Positions 27,674 to 35,524 of a stretch of 64,000 nucleotides of DNA are shown here, piece by piece. Both the position numbers and the translations under genes were made by a program. The notes under the pieces are model-generated. The model searched no databases and had not been told where the DNA came from. It worked only from the letters and a program-made list of their open reading frames with translations. Positions within the stretch are counted from its first letter, which is position 1. Each line of letters opens with the position of its first letter. Source of the DNA: Zestomonas carbonaria (GTDB taxonomy: Bacteria > Pseudomonadota > Gammaproteobacteria > Pseudomonadales > Pseudomonadaceae); the NCBI RefSeq assembly GCF_904061905.1, contig NZ_CAJFCI010000039.1, forward strand, positions 90,916 through 154,915. The letters run 5' to 3'.

Positions 27674-27792
27674 CGAAAAAGCAGTCGGAGCAGCGTTCGT
27701 AGGGTGGGCTGAGTCGCGCTATTCCACCCTACGTGACGAAGACCTCGATCGCTCCCCGTCATCCCCGCGAACGCGGGGAACCAATGAAACCG

Positions 27793-28287
27793 TCATTCCA
27801 CCCGATGTTCGCCGCTGAACACCAGTGTCGTCCGGCAGCGCCGGCAGTAGTAGCGCCGTCCCTTGGCCACCATGGCGTGGCGTTGGGCGGAGAAGGGGAA
27901 TTCGCCGTCCGGGCAACCGCACAGGTAGATGAAGCGACTGACCCGGCGGCGCTTGACCTCGTAGCTGTGGCAGCGATGCGGCGGCAGTTCGTAGACGCCG
28001 CGCATGATCAGTTGCCATTCCTCGCCGTGGGGCTGGATCGTCGGGCCGAACAACTGGTGGGCGATCAGGTGCGCCACCTCGTGGGCCACCGTCTGCCTGA
28101 GAAAATCTTCCTGATTTTCGCGGTAAAGCTGCGGGTTGAAGCGCAGCTTGTTCTCGTCCAGGTGCGCCACGCCGGCCTTCTGCCCGCGCAGCTTGAAACT
28201 CACCTCGGGGCGGGGGAAACGGCGTTTGAAGAAGGCTTCCGCCTGCTGGTAGCAGGCTTCGACGCGGGCGTTGAGCAATTCGGGCAT
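27793..28287 (-). CDS. SprT-like zinc metalloprotease family protein
   Basis: 164 aa from MPELLNARVEACYQQ. HEVAHLIAHQLFG has the HExxH zinc motif (His69, Glu70, His73), and QPHGEEW supplies the probable third ligand His87. A C-terminal zinc ribbon shows YLCGCPDGEF and YYCRRC. This is the SprT architecture; human SPRTN cleaves DNA-protein crosslinks, while bacterial SprT function is poorly known. The start at 28287 is favoured by homology; the longer frame to 28329 begins inside an upstream repeat region. It is downstream of the Yip1 gene, separated by a terminator. Confidence 0.9.
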   Translation of the reverse strand: MPELLNARVEACYQQAEAFFKRRFPRPEVSFKLRGQKAGVAHLDENKLRFNPQLYRENQEDFLRQTVAHEVAHLIAHQLFGPTIQPHGEEWQLIMRGVYELPPHRCHSYEVKRRRVSRFIYLCGCPDGEFPFSAQRHAMVAKGRRYYCRRCRTTLVFSGEHRVE

Positions 28288-28340
28288 GGCGCGATTATGC
28301 CGTAATCCGCCAGCGGGCCGCATCGCCATCCGCCGGACAG

Positions 28341-28364
28341 CAAAAGGCCGCCCGCAGGCGGCCC
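28341..28364 (-). terminator. Rho-independent terminator of the Yip1-family gene
   Basis: On the minus strand GGCCGCC-TGCG-GGCGGCC is followed by TTTTGCT. It lies 18 bases after the stop of the Yip1 gene and before SprT, so the two genes are probably separate transcripts. Confidence 0.75.
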
Positions 28365-28381
28365 GGGTTCGACGAATGTGC

Positions 28382-28981
28382 TCAGTACCTGTAGACCGGG
28401 CCGACGCCCGAGCCCCAGAGCACCACCGACAGGGCGATCATCGCCACCAGCACCACCAGGCCCACCGCCAGCACCGAGCTGGAGAACAGGAAGCCTTCGT
28501 CCTTGGGAATGTTCATGAAGGTCGGTATGCCAACGTAGAGCAGGTACACCGTGTAGCAGATCGCCGCGGTGCCGACGATCATCGCCAGCCACAGGTTGGG
28601 ATAGAGCGCGGCGAGCCCGCCGATGAACAGCGGAGTGGCGGTGTAGGCGGCGAACACCACGCACTGGGTCATGCTCGGGTTGGCGTCGTAGGTGCGCGCC
28701 ATCCAGTGGATGAAGGCGCCCATCACCGCGACGCCGGCCAGCATCGCCAGGTAGGACATGATGGTCATGACCAGGGCGCTGCTCTCGGTGAGCATGACCG
28801 GCGCGCCGCCGCCGATGCTCCAGCCGACCTGGGTCGTGCCGATATAGGCGGAAACCGCGGGGATCGCGGCCAGGATCAGCACATGGGTCAGGTACATGTG
28901 ACTGATGGATTCTTCCTCGCCACGGATTTCTTGCCACTCTTGGTCGGGATGGGTGAAAAGCCCCAGAACGTGATGGATCAT
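28382..28981 (-). CDS. Yip1 family inner-membrane protein
   Basis: 199 aa with about five membrane helices from residue 32 on. The N-terminal amphipathic part MIHHVLGLFTHPDQEWQEIR is the hallmark of the bacterial Yip1/DUF1282 family. Function is unknown; family members are linked to envelope integrity. I choose ATG 28981 because AGGAG lies 8 bases upstream; a GTG three codons earlier would place that site on top of the start. It is monocistronic, judged by the terminator behind it. Confidence 0.85.
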   Translation of the reverse strand: MIHHVLGLFTHPDQEWQEIRGEEESISHMYLTHVLILAAIPAVSAYIGTTQVGWSIGGGAPVMLTESSALVMTIMSYLAMLAGVAVMGAFIHWMARTYDANPSMTQCVVFAAYTATPLFIGGLAALYPNLWLAMIVGTAAICYTVYLLYVGIPTFMNIPKDEGFLFSSSVLAVGLVVLVAMIALSVVLWGSGVGPVYRY

Positions 28982-29146
28982 GCCAAACACTCCTCTTGTT
29001 ATGGCGATCGCCCCCCAGCGATGCGCCCGGCGCGCGTGACAGCGCTACCGGGTGCACAGGCCGAATCTCTGCGACCGTATGTCGCAGTATAGGTGGGGCT
29101 GGAGGCCGCGCTGTCCGTGGCTTTAGAGCGAATAGCCCTATAAAGC

Positions 29147-29743
29147 TCAGGAGTAATAGCGTTCCAGAATTTCCATGGCGAGGTTGAGGGATTGCAGCCG
29201 CGTGGTGCTGCCGCCCCGGTCCGGGTGATGCTCGCTGACCAGTTGCCGGTAGCGGCGCTTGATCACGGCCAGGTCGAGCCGCTGGGTGCCGCCGTCCAGG
29301 CCGAGCAGTTCCAGCGCCGCGCGCTTCTCCTCGCCACCCTGCATGCGTGTCCAGAAACTGGTCAGCAGTTTCTCCACGTCTTCCTCGCTGGTGTCGCGCA
29401 GGTTGCTCATGTCCAGGTAGTAGTCGCGCAGCGGGTCATGCTCGCTGAGCGCGGCCACGCCGGCCTGGTAGGGCAGGAGCTGGATATGCAGGGCGCCGAT
29501 CTGCAGGTGCCCGGACCGCTCGCCCCAGAGCCGGTCGCGCAGTCGGTAGAGGGCGTTGAACACCAGGAAGTGGGTGCGGAACAGCACCAGCCTGTCGGTC
29601 AGCGGCAGGTTGGGGACATGGGTGGAATGGTGCGTCTTGAGCCGCTGGATCAGTTGGTACTCGCTGCAGCCGCCGGCCTCCTCGCGCAGCAGGATCAGCA
29701 GTTGGTCGGCCAGGTCGAGGTCGCAGGCGAGATCGTTGTTCAT
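29147..29743 (-). CDS. DnaJ-related protein with C-terminal J domain
   Basis: 198 aa. Unlike DnaJ itself, the J domain is at the C-terminus: [19 protein letters not shown] contains the HPD motif (173-175) that stimulates the ATPase of an Hsp70. The N-terminal 130 residues form the DNAJ-related domain ([19 protein letters not shown]). Family members are proteobacterial co-chaperones with no defined client. It is divergent from ttcA across 90 bases. Confidence 0.88.
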   Translation of the reverse strand: MNNDLACDLDLADQLLILLREEAGGCSEYQLIQRLKTHHSTHVPNLPLTDRLVLFRTHFLVFNALYRLRDRLWGERSGHLQIGALHIQLLPYQAGVAALSEHDPLRDYYLDMSNLRDTSEEDVEKLLTSFWTRMQGGEEKRAALELLGLDGGTQRLDLAVIKRRYRQLVSEHHPDRGGSTTRLQSLNLAMEILERYYS

Positions 29744-29779
29744 CGCCCGAGCCTAGCACGGGGGTGGGGCGGCAATCGG

Positions 29780-29791
29780 TTTACGCGTAAA
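29780..29791. promoter_or_regulatory. Perfect palindrome TTTACGCGTAAA between DnaJ-related gene and ttcA
   Basis: A perfect 12-base dyad that overlaps TAAAAT, a possible -10 for ttcA, 43 bases before the ttcA ATG. Its central position between two divergent genes fits an operator, but no regulator is identified. Confidence 0.35.
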
Positions 29792-29833
29792 ATGCCCGGC
29801 TTTCAGCTTTCGTTTCGTGGACTCCGACACACC

Positions 29834-30658
29834 ATGGGCACCCTTTCGGTCAACCAGAACAAACTGCAGAAGCGCCTGCGCCGCCTGGCCGGCGAAGCCG
29901 TCACCGACTTCAACATGATCGAGGACGGCGACAAGGTGATGGTCTGCCTGTCCGGCGGCAAGGACAGCTACACCATGCTCGACATCCTGCTCTATCTGCA
30001 GAAGGTGGCGCCGATCCGCTTCGAGATCGTCGCGGTGAACATGGACCAGAAGCAGCCGGGCTTCCCCGAGCACGTGCTGCCGCAGTACCTGGAGTCCATC
30101 GGCGTGCCGTACCACATCATCGAGAAGGACACCTACTCGGTGGTCAAGGAGAAGATTCCCGAGGGCAAGACCACCTGCTCGCTGTGCTCGCGCCTGCGGC
30201 GTGGCACCCTGTACACCTACGCGGACGAGATCGGCGCGACCAAGATGGCCCTGGGGCACCACCGCGACGACATCCTCGAGACCTTCTTCCTCAACATGTT
30301 CTACGGCGGCACCCTCAAGGCCATGCCGCCCAAGCTGCTCTCCGACGACGGCCGCAACGTGGTGATCCGCCCGCTGGCCTATTGCGGCGAGAAGGACATC
30401 GAGGCCTATTCGCGCCTCAAGGAATTCCCGATCATCCCCTGCAACCTCTGCGGCTCGCAGGAGAACCTGCAGCGCCAGGTGGTCAAGGAGATGCTGCTGG
30501 AGTGGGAGCGCAAGTCTCCGGGCCGCACCGAGATCATGTTCCGCGCCCTGCAGAACGTGCAGCCCTCGCAACTGGCCGACCGCAACCTGTTCGACTTCGC
30601 CAGCCTGCGCGTCGACGACGCCGCCACGCCGCGTTTCCTCGACGTGATGAATCTTTGA
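29834..30658 (+). CDS. ttcA: tRNA 2-thiocytidine(32) synthetase TtcA
   Basis: 274 aa. The PP-loop SGGKDS (40-45) binds ATP to adenylate cytidine 32 of tRNA. Two C-x-x-C pairs (Cys115/Cys118 in CSLC and Cys203/Cys206 in CNLC) bind the iron-sulfur cluster and catalyse thiolation. [19 protein letters not shown] is a conserved segment of the subfamily. The start ATG 29834 ([10 protein letters not shown]) is chosen by homology, since an open frame extends far upstream in the gap and the divergent gene. Confidence 0.96.
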   Translation: MGTLSVNQNKLQKRLRRLAGEAVTDFNMIEDGDKVMVCLSGGKDSYTMLDILLYLQKVAPIRFEIVAVNMDQKQPGFPEHVLPQYLESIGVPYHIIEKDTYSVVKEKIPEGKTTCSLCSRLRRGTLYTYADEIGATKMALGHHRDDILETFFLNMFYGGTLKAMPPKLLSDDGRNVVIRPLAYCGEKDIEAYSRLKEFPIIPCNLCGSQENLQRQVVKEMLLEWERKSPGRTEIMFRALQNVQPSQLADRNLFDFASLRVDDAATPRFLDVMNL

Positions 30659-30708
30659 ACGGCTGCGGCAAGCTGTAAGTAGAAATCGGCAAGGGAAAAG
30701 CGAAAGCG

Positions 30709-31380
30709 ATGCGCGACTACCAATGGCTTCACGAATACTGCCTGAACCGCTTCGGCTCGGCCGAGGCACTGGAAGCACTGCTGCCGCAGCCGAAGTCGGC
30801 CGATGAGCTGCGCGCCCTGGGCGACGACCGCTACCTGTCGACCATCGCCCTGCGGGTGTTCCGCGCCGGCCTCAAGCACAGCCTGGTGGACGCCAAGTGG
30901 CCGGCCTTCGAGGAAGTGTTCTTCGGCTTCGACCCGCACAAGGTGGTGCTGATGGGCGCCGAGCATCTGGAGCGGCTGATGCACGACGAGCGCCTGATCC
31001 GCCACCTGGCCAAGCTCAGGAGCGTGCCGCGCAATGCCCAGTTCATCCTCGACGTGGCGCGGGAGAAGGGCAGTTTCGGGGCGCTGATCGCCGACTGGCC
31101 GGTGACCGAGATCGTCGGCCTGTGGAAATACCTGGCCAGGCACGGCAACCAGCTCGGCGGGCTGTCCGCGCCGCGCTTCCTGCGCATGGTCGGCAAGGAT
31201 ACCTTCATCCCCACCGACGACATGGTCGCCGCCCTCAAGGCCCAGGAGGTCATCGACAAGGCGCCGACCAGCCAGAAGGACCTCGCCGCCGTGCAGGCCG
31301 CCTTCAATGAATGGCACGCCCAGAGCGGCCGTCCGCTGTGCCAGCTATCGGTGATGCTGGCGTACACGGTCAACCACTGA
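30709..31380 (+). CDS. Methyladenine DNA glycosylase family protein (Tag-like)
   Basis: 223 aa. The helical pattern RYLSTIALRVFRAGLKHSLVDAKWPAFEEVFFGFDP and later FIPTDDMVAALKAQEVI resembles the 3-methyladenine DNA glycosylase I superfamily, which removes alkylated adenine in base excision repair. The N-terminal cysteine and C-terminal H/C zinc ligands of classical Tag are not obvious, so it is probably the divergent Tag-like group. GGGAAAAG precedes the ATG. It is 50 bases after ttcA in the same direction. Confidence 0.75.
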   Translation: MRDYQWLHEYCLNRFGSAEALEALLPQPKSADELRALGDDRYLSTIALRVFRAGLKHSLVDAKWPAFEEVFFGFDPHKVVLMGAEHLERLMHDERLIRHLAKLRSVPRNAQFILDVAREKGSFGALIADWPVTEIVGLWKYLARHGNQLGGLSAPRFLRMVGKDTFIPTDDMVAALKAQEVIDKAPTSQKDLAAVQAAFNEWHAQSGRPLCQLSVMLAYTVNH

Positions 31381-31390
31381 ATGCCCGCCT

Positions 31391-31472
31391 GTAGGAGCCA
31401 GCTTGCTGGCGATCCGATCGATACCGTGACACCGTGATCGCCAGCAAGGACTAGGCGTCCCCCAGGCTCCTG
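31391..31472. repeat. Degenerate REP element
   Basis: GTAGGAGCCAGCTTGCTGGCGAT faces GATCGCCAGCAAGG across about 25 bases; the outer right arm (CCCCCAGGCTCCTGCA) is imperfect and interrupted. Same family as 6140-6190. Confidence 0.6.
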
Positions 31473-31487
31473 CAGAAGAGGTGCGAG

Positions 31488-32255
31488 ATGGATGAAGCGA
31501 TCGCCCGTACCGCCCGGACGCTACGCCAGGCCGAGCGCATCCTGATCATCACCGGCGCCGGGCTGTCCGCCGATTCCGGCCTGCCGACCTATCGCGGCCT
31601 CGGCGGGCTGTACAACGGGCGTACCGCCGAGGGATTGCCGATCGAGGAGGCGTTGTCCGGACCGATGCTGCGCCGCGACCCGGCGCTGTGCTGGAAATAC
31701 CTCGCCGAACTGGGCAAGGCCTGCCTGGGCGCGCAGCCCAACGCCGGTCACCTGGCCATCGCCGAACTGCAGCGGCGCAAGCCGGAATGCTGGGTGCTGA
31801 CCCAGAACATCGATGGCTACCACCGCGCCGCCGGCAGCCCGCCGGAGCGGCTGATCGAGATCCATGGCGAACTGGCGCCGCTCTACTGCCAGTCCTGCGG
31901 CGCGGAAAGCGTCGAGCTGGCCGAGCACCTGCACCGGCCGTTGCCGCCATTGTGCGTGGAATGCGGTGGTGTCCTGCGGCCGCCGGTGGTGCTATTCGGG
32001 GAAATGCTTCCCGAGGAGGCCATCGACCGGCTCTACGCGGAAATGCGCAAGGGCTTCGAGGCGGTGCTCAGCGTCGGCACCACGGCGAGCTTCCCCTACA
32101 TCATCGAGCCGGTGCTGCATGCTCGCGCTGCCGGCGGCTTCACTGTCGAGATCAATCCGTCGCACACCGAGCTCAGCTCGTACGTGGACGTTCATCTGCA
32201 GGGGCGGGCCTTAGACATTTTGTCGCGGCTACTGAGTCACAATGGCGGCGATTAA
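31488..32255 (+). CDS. Sirtuin, NAD-dependent protein deacylase
   Basis: 255 aa. ITGAGLSADSGLPTYRG binds NAD, TQNIDGYHRAAGS and EIHGEL contain the conserved Asn/Asp and catalytic His. The zinc module is YCQSCG and LCVECGG. It removes acyl groups from lysines. The symbol cobB is avoided because that name is used for the cobyrinate synthase in this window; the resemblance of names comes from the enteric CobB that can replace CobT. The frame has a canonical ATG at 31488 with AGAGG upstream. Confidence 0.94.
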   Translation: MDEAIARTARTLRQAERILIITGAGLSADSGLPTYRGLGGLYNGRTAEGLPIEEALSGPMLRRDPALCWKYLAELGKACLGAQPNAGHLAIAELQRRKPECWVLTQNIDGYHRAAGSPPERLIEIHGELAPLYCQSCGAESVELAEHLHRPLPPLCVECGGVLRPPVVLFGEMLPEEAIDRLYAEMRKGFEAVLSVGTTASFPYIIEPVLHARAAGGFTVEINPSHTELSSYVDVHLQGRALDILSRLLSHNGGD

Positions 32256-32324
32256 AATTTGCAATCGAAATTCCATGAAGGCATAGTCGCGTCTTCCATA
32301 AGAATTCCAGACACGGTCGTGCCC

Positions 32325-32942
32325 ATGCTCAGACGCTTCGCACCCCTCGTGCCACTCGCATTGACATTCATCCTGGGGGCCTGCGCCGGCCATTCGCCGA
32401 GCGCACTGAACACCGCTGCCAATGACCGCCCGACTCCCGCACCGATCGCGGTGGAAGAAGAGTCCGTGGAAGAGCGGCTGCCGGATTTCTCCAAGGACAA
32501 GCCCTACGAACTGCCGAGCTTCGCCGACAGCATCCTGGCCCACGGCCTGTCGCTGGTCGGCACCCGCTACCGCTACGGCGGCAGCTCGGTGGCCACCGGT
32601 TTCGATTGCAGCGGCTTCATCGGTTACCTGTTCAAGGAAGAGGCTGGCGTGAAGCTGCCGCGCTCCACCCGCGAGATGATCGACCTCGACGCCCCGCAGG
32701 TCGCACGCAGCGACCTGCAACCGGGCGACCTGCTGTTCTTCAACAACAACGGTCGCGGCCGTGTCAGCCATGCGGGCATCTACCTGGGCGACGACCAGTT
32801 CATCCATTCCTCCAGCACCCGCAGCGGCGGGGTGCGGGTCGACAGCCTCGGCGATAAATACTGGAGTCGCAGCTTCATCAAGGCCAAGCGCGCCCTGGTC
32901 ATGGCTTCCAACAGCCAGGACGGCGCCACCAGCCAGCGCTGA
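32325..32942 (+). CDS. NlpC/P60 (C40) peptidase, lipoprotein, first of a tandem pair
   Basis: 205 aa. Lipobox LGAC (Cys20) after a hydrophobic signal marks it as an outer- or inner-membrane lipoprotein. The C40 domain has Cys95 (GFDCSGF), His149 (VSHAGIYLGD) and His161 (FIH), the triad of DL-endopeptidases that cut peptidoglycan cross-link stems. The start 32325 is favoured as it leads straight into the signal peptide. A shorter paralogue follows 89 bases on. Pseudomonads have such pairs (PA1198/PA1199, from memory). Confidence 0.9.
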   Translation: MLRRFAPLVPLALTFILGACAGHSPSALNTAANDRPTPAPIAVEEESVEERLPDFSKDKPYELPSFADSILAHGLSLVGTRYRYGGSSVATGFDCSGFIGYLFKEEAGVKLPRSTREMIDLDAPQVARSDLQPGDLLFFNNNGRGRVSHAGIYLGDDQFIHSSSTRSGGVRVDSLGDKYWSRSFIKAKRALVMASNSQDGATSQR

Positions 32943-33031
32943 TAGTACCTCCGCGCGCATACCCTCGGGGTTGCGCGCGGCCATCCATCCGGGCAGAGTA
33001 GGGCGCATCTCAGGAACAGGACTGTCCGCCC

Positions 33032-33550
33032 ATGCCCTTGCCGGCTCGTCTCGCCCTGTTGCTCCTCGCCGCGTTGCTGACCGCCTGCGCCAGCAGCCCT
33101 CCCCCGAAATCCCCCGTCTATCTCGTGTCACCAGGCGCCGTCGGCAGCGCCGAGGACGTGCTGTTCCGCGCCCTCGGCCTGGTCGGCACGCCCTATCGCT
33201 ACGGCGGCAACACGCCGGAAGGCGGTTTCGATTGCAGTGGCCTGATCGGCTACGTCTACCGCGACGCGGCCGGCGTGGCGCTGCCGCGCTCGACCCGCGA
33301 ACTGCTCGCCATGCACGCGCCGAAGGTGTCGCGCGACGCATTGCGTTCGGGCGACCTGGTGTTCTTCGCCACCAATGGCGGCAGCCAGGTCAGCCACGCC
33401 GGCATCTACGTCGGTGAGGGTCGCTTCGTCCATGCGCCGTCCAGTGGTGGCACCGTGCGGCTCGACAGCCTGGGGGCTACCTACTGGCTGAACAGCTACC
33501 TGGGCGCCAAACGCGTGCTGGCGGCGCCCAGCCTGGCCGGTCATCCCTGA
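33032..33550 (+). CDS. NlpC/P60 (C40) peptidase, lipoprotein, second of a tandem pair
   Basis: 172 aa. Lipobox LTAC (Cys19), then a short linker and a C40 domain with Cys68 (GFDCSGL), His122 (VSHAGIYVGE) and His134 (FVHAPS). It aligns with the preceding gene over the whole catalytic domain (PYRYGG, LPRSTRE, GDLVFF), so the pair arose by duplication, but lacks that protein's 35-residue acidic linker. Expected role: peptidoglycan stem-peptide hydrolysis in the periplasm. Confidence 0.9.
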   Translation: MPLPARLALLLLAALLTACASSPPPKSPVYLVSPGAVGSAEDVLFRALGLVGTPYRYGGNTPEGGFDCSGLIGYVYRDAAGVALPRSTRELLAMHAPKVSRDALRSGDLVFFATNGGSQVSHAGIYVGEGRFVHAPSSGGTVRLDSLGATYWLNSYLGAKRVLAAPSLAGHP

Positions 33551-33565
33551 TCGCGGGAGCTGCCC

Positions 33566-34228
33566 ATGACCGGCCGAACCCTGAGCCTGGACGACGACCT
33601 CTACCGCTACCTGCTCGACGTCTCCCTGCGCGAGACGCCGCTGCTCACCCGCCTGCGCGCGGAAACCCAGGCCATGCCCATGGCGCGCTGGCAGATCGCC
33701 CCGGAGCAGGGGCAGTTCATGGGGCTGCTGGTCAGGCTGACCGGCGCCAGGCGCATCCTCGAAGTGGGCACCTTCACCGGCTACAGTGCGCTGGTCATGG
33801 CCGAGGCGATGGGCGAGGGCGGTTCGCTGCTGTGCTGCGACCTGCCCGGCGACTACAACGCCGTCGCCCGCCGCTACTGGCGCGAGGCGGGCGTCGAGGA
33901 ACGCATCGAACTGCGCCTGGCGCCGGCGCTGGACACCCTCGCCGCCTTGCTGGGCGAAGGGCAGGGCGAGCGCTTCGACCTGATCTTCATCGACGCCGAC
34001 AAGGCCAACTACCCGCGCTACCTGGAACTCGCCCTGGCGCTGACCCGGCCCGGTGGCTTGGTGCTGTTCGACAACACTTTGTGGAGCGGCCGGGTGCTCG
34101 AAGCGGAGCCGGCCGACGACGACACCCGGGCGATCCAGCGGCTCAACCGCCAGCTCAAGGACGACCCGCGCGTCGAATTGTCGCTGTTGCCGCTGGGAGA
34201 CGGGCTGACGCTCTGCCGCAAGCGCTGA
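33566..34228 (+). CDS. Class I SAM-dependent O-methyltransferase (CCoAOMT family)
   Basis: 220 aa. ARRILEVGTFTGYSALVMAEA is the SAM-binding motif I of the catechol/caffeoyl-CoA O-methyltransferase family, and FIDADKANYPRYLELAL carries the metal-binding Asp residues; GGLVLFDNTLWSGRV is the next conserved strand. It transfers a methyl group to a hydroxyl of a small catechol-like molecule; the natural substrate is not known. The start follows GGGAG. It lies 15 bases after the NlpC pair, and converges on the toxin gene. Confidence 0.9.
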   Translation: MTGRTLSLDDDLYRYLLDVSLRETPLLTRLRAETQAMPMARWQIAPEQGQFMGLLVRLTGARRILEVGTFTGYSALVMAEAMGEGGSLLCCDLPGDYNAVARRYWREAGVEERIELRLAPALDTLAALLGEGQGERFDLIFIDADKANYPRYLELALALTRPGGLVLFDNTLWSGRVLEAEPADDDTRAIQRLNRQLKDDPRVELSLLPLGDGLTLCRKR

Positions 34229-34232
34229 GCCG

Positions 34233-34574
34233 TCAGCGCATGAGGCAATAGTCGATCAGTTGCTTTTCGATGCTTTGTCGCTGGCGCAGGACCAACGCGA
34301 CCATCACCAGGCTTGCGGCTTCGTCGTACTGGTAGAGGATGCGGAACTCTTCCAGATTCAGTTCCCGGTAGTGCAAGACCCCCAGCAGGGCGGCCTGCTC
34401 GCAGACCGGTGCGGCGAGGGGATGCGCCTTGAGGCGTTCTTCGAGGGTATGGATCAGTGCCGCCAGCCTGGCCTGGGCCAGTTCGACGCCGTGGTAAGGG
34501 ACCAGATGATGGAGCTGCGAAACCAGGCTTTCTTCAGCGGTTGTGGCGTAGGCGATCTTGATCGTCTTGCTCAT
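34233..34574 (-). CDS. RelE/ParE-family toxin
   Basis: 113 aa. The layout [13 protein letters not shown]...[18 protein letters not shown]...[17 protein letters not shown] is that of a ParE/RelE-type toxin with a beta-sheet end containing Arg. Whether it cleaves mRNA or blocks gyrase cannot be told. Its start lies inside the antitoxin gene (41-base overlap), the classic translationally coupled arrangement. Base composition is visibly less GC-rich than the surrounding genes, which fits horizontal acquisition. Confidence 0.82.
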   Translation of the reverse strand: MSKTIKIAYATTAEESLVSQLHHLVPYHGVELAQARLAALIHTLEERLKAHPLAAPVCEQAALLGVLHYRELNLEEFRILYQYDEAASLVMVALVLRQRQSIEKQLIDYCLMR

Positions 34575-34845
34575 CGGTGGAATTTCCTCCCAATCCCTGG
34601 GCTGCCGGGCTGCGTTGCTTCAGGCGTTCGAGCAGGGTCTCTCCGGAGATCAGGCGGTCTTCGGCCTTGTCACGCTCGGCGAAGGACAACAGCTTGATCA
34701 GCGCCAGTGCCTCGTCCCGGCGCTTGCGCTCGGCGTAGGACTCGACCACGTAGGCCGGTACGCCATTCTGGGTGATGACCATGGGTTCGCTGAGATCCAG
34801 CGACGCGGCATGCTGCTTCAGGTAGCTGATGGTCTGGACTTTCAT
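34534..34845 (-). CDS. Phd/YefM-type antitoxin
   Basis: 103 aa. The N-terminal half ([32 protein letters not shown]) is a Phd/YefM fold that binds DNA as a dimer and represses its own operon. The C-terminal half would wrap the toxin. AGGAG precedes the ATG at 34845. It is the first gene of the pair; a predicted operator should lie in the 34846-34900 region. Confidence 0.85.
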   Translation of the reverse strand: MKVQTISYLKQHAASLDLSEPMVITQNGVPAYVVESYAERKRRDEALALIKLLSFAERDKAEDRLISGETLLERLKQRSPAAQGLGGNSTDEQDDQDRLRHNR

Positions 34846-34879
34846 GGCTGTCTCCTAGTGGTGGCAGAGAGTCAGCAGC

Positions 34880-34908
34880 TTGGTGTGCTGTGCCGGACTC
34901 TTTATAGA
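34880..34908 (+). promoter_or_regulatory. Possible sigma-70 promoter for the tRNA gene
   Basis: TTGGTG, 17 bases, then TATAGA (4 of 6 and 4 of 6 consensus bases). It would give a leader of about 105 bases before tRNA-Ala. The region also overlaps the start of the toxin-antitoxin operon on the other strand. Confidence 0.4.
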
Positions 34909-35024
34909 CTGAATTCGGACTGGCGACAATTGGCCTGCATGAAATGACTGTCTGCACGGGGTGTTTCCGTCTCTGTCCGGGCTTGCCCGGAGCCGCCTCG
35001 TCGAGTTACCTTCTGCACCGCCTC

Positions 35025-35100
<76 letters not shown>

Positions 35101-35109
35101 GTCCCCCAA

Positions 35110-35142
35110 GGCCAGCACTCTTCGATGCTGGCCTTTTTCTTT
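35110..35142 (+). terminator. Rho-independent terminator of tRNA-Ala
   Basis: GGCCAGCA-CTCTTCGA-TGCTGGCC followed by TTTTTCTTT. A perfect 8-bp stem with a long T-run. Confidence 0.95.
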
Positions 35143-35220
35143 CCGTCTTCATGAATCCCCTTCATGTGGCCTCTGCCGCGCGTTGACGCGCGCGGCGCCT
35201 GGCTCTACCCTGCGCGCCTT

Positions 35221-35414
35221 GCTTCAGGTGCCCCGGCCATTGGCCAGGGGTGAAACAGGGAAGCCGGTCCATTCAGCCATGAAGATTCCGGCGCTGCCCC
35301 CGCAACGGTAGACGAGTAGACGACCGCATTCCGCCACTGTGCTTCGGCATGGGAAGGCGCGGCCGGGAATCCCCGCAGGGATTCGCTCGTGAGCCCGGAG
35401 ACCGGCCTGTCGCA
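35221..35414 (+). ncRNA. Cobalamin riboswitch controlling the btuB-cob operon
   Basis: The conserved blocks of the adenosylcobalamin riboswitch appear in order: CAGGTGCC at the start, TGAAACAGGGAAGCCGGT, GCTGCCCCCGCAACGGTA, GCCACTGTG, GGGAAGGCGC and GAGCCCGGAGACCGGCC at the 3' side. It lies in the 5' leader of btuB, ending about 110 bases before the start. Binding of B12 should shut off expression of the uptake and synthesis genes below, at least of btuB. No second copy is seen in the cob cluster. Confidence 0.93.
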
Positions 35415-35524
35415 GTCCACGGCATCGCGGAGGGCGTTGTCTGGCGCGCGGGCGGTCGGCGGCGGCCCGTGCGTGTGTGCTCTCCAGGTGTCATTGATTG
35501 GCCTGAGTCGTGCGGGTGAGCACG

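Noticed and set aside
31391..31472. Rho-independent terminator after the Tag-like gene
   Set aside because: The stem-loop is a degenerate REP element and no T-run follows.
34846..35024. Integrative element bounded by tRNA-Ala
   Set aside because: No integrase gene and no second copy of the tRNA 3' end seen within the window.
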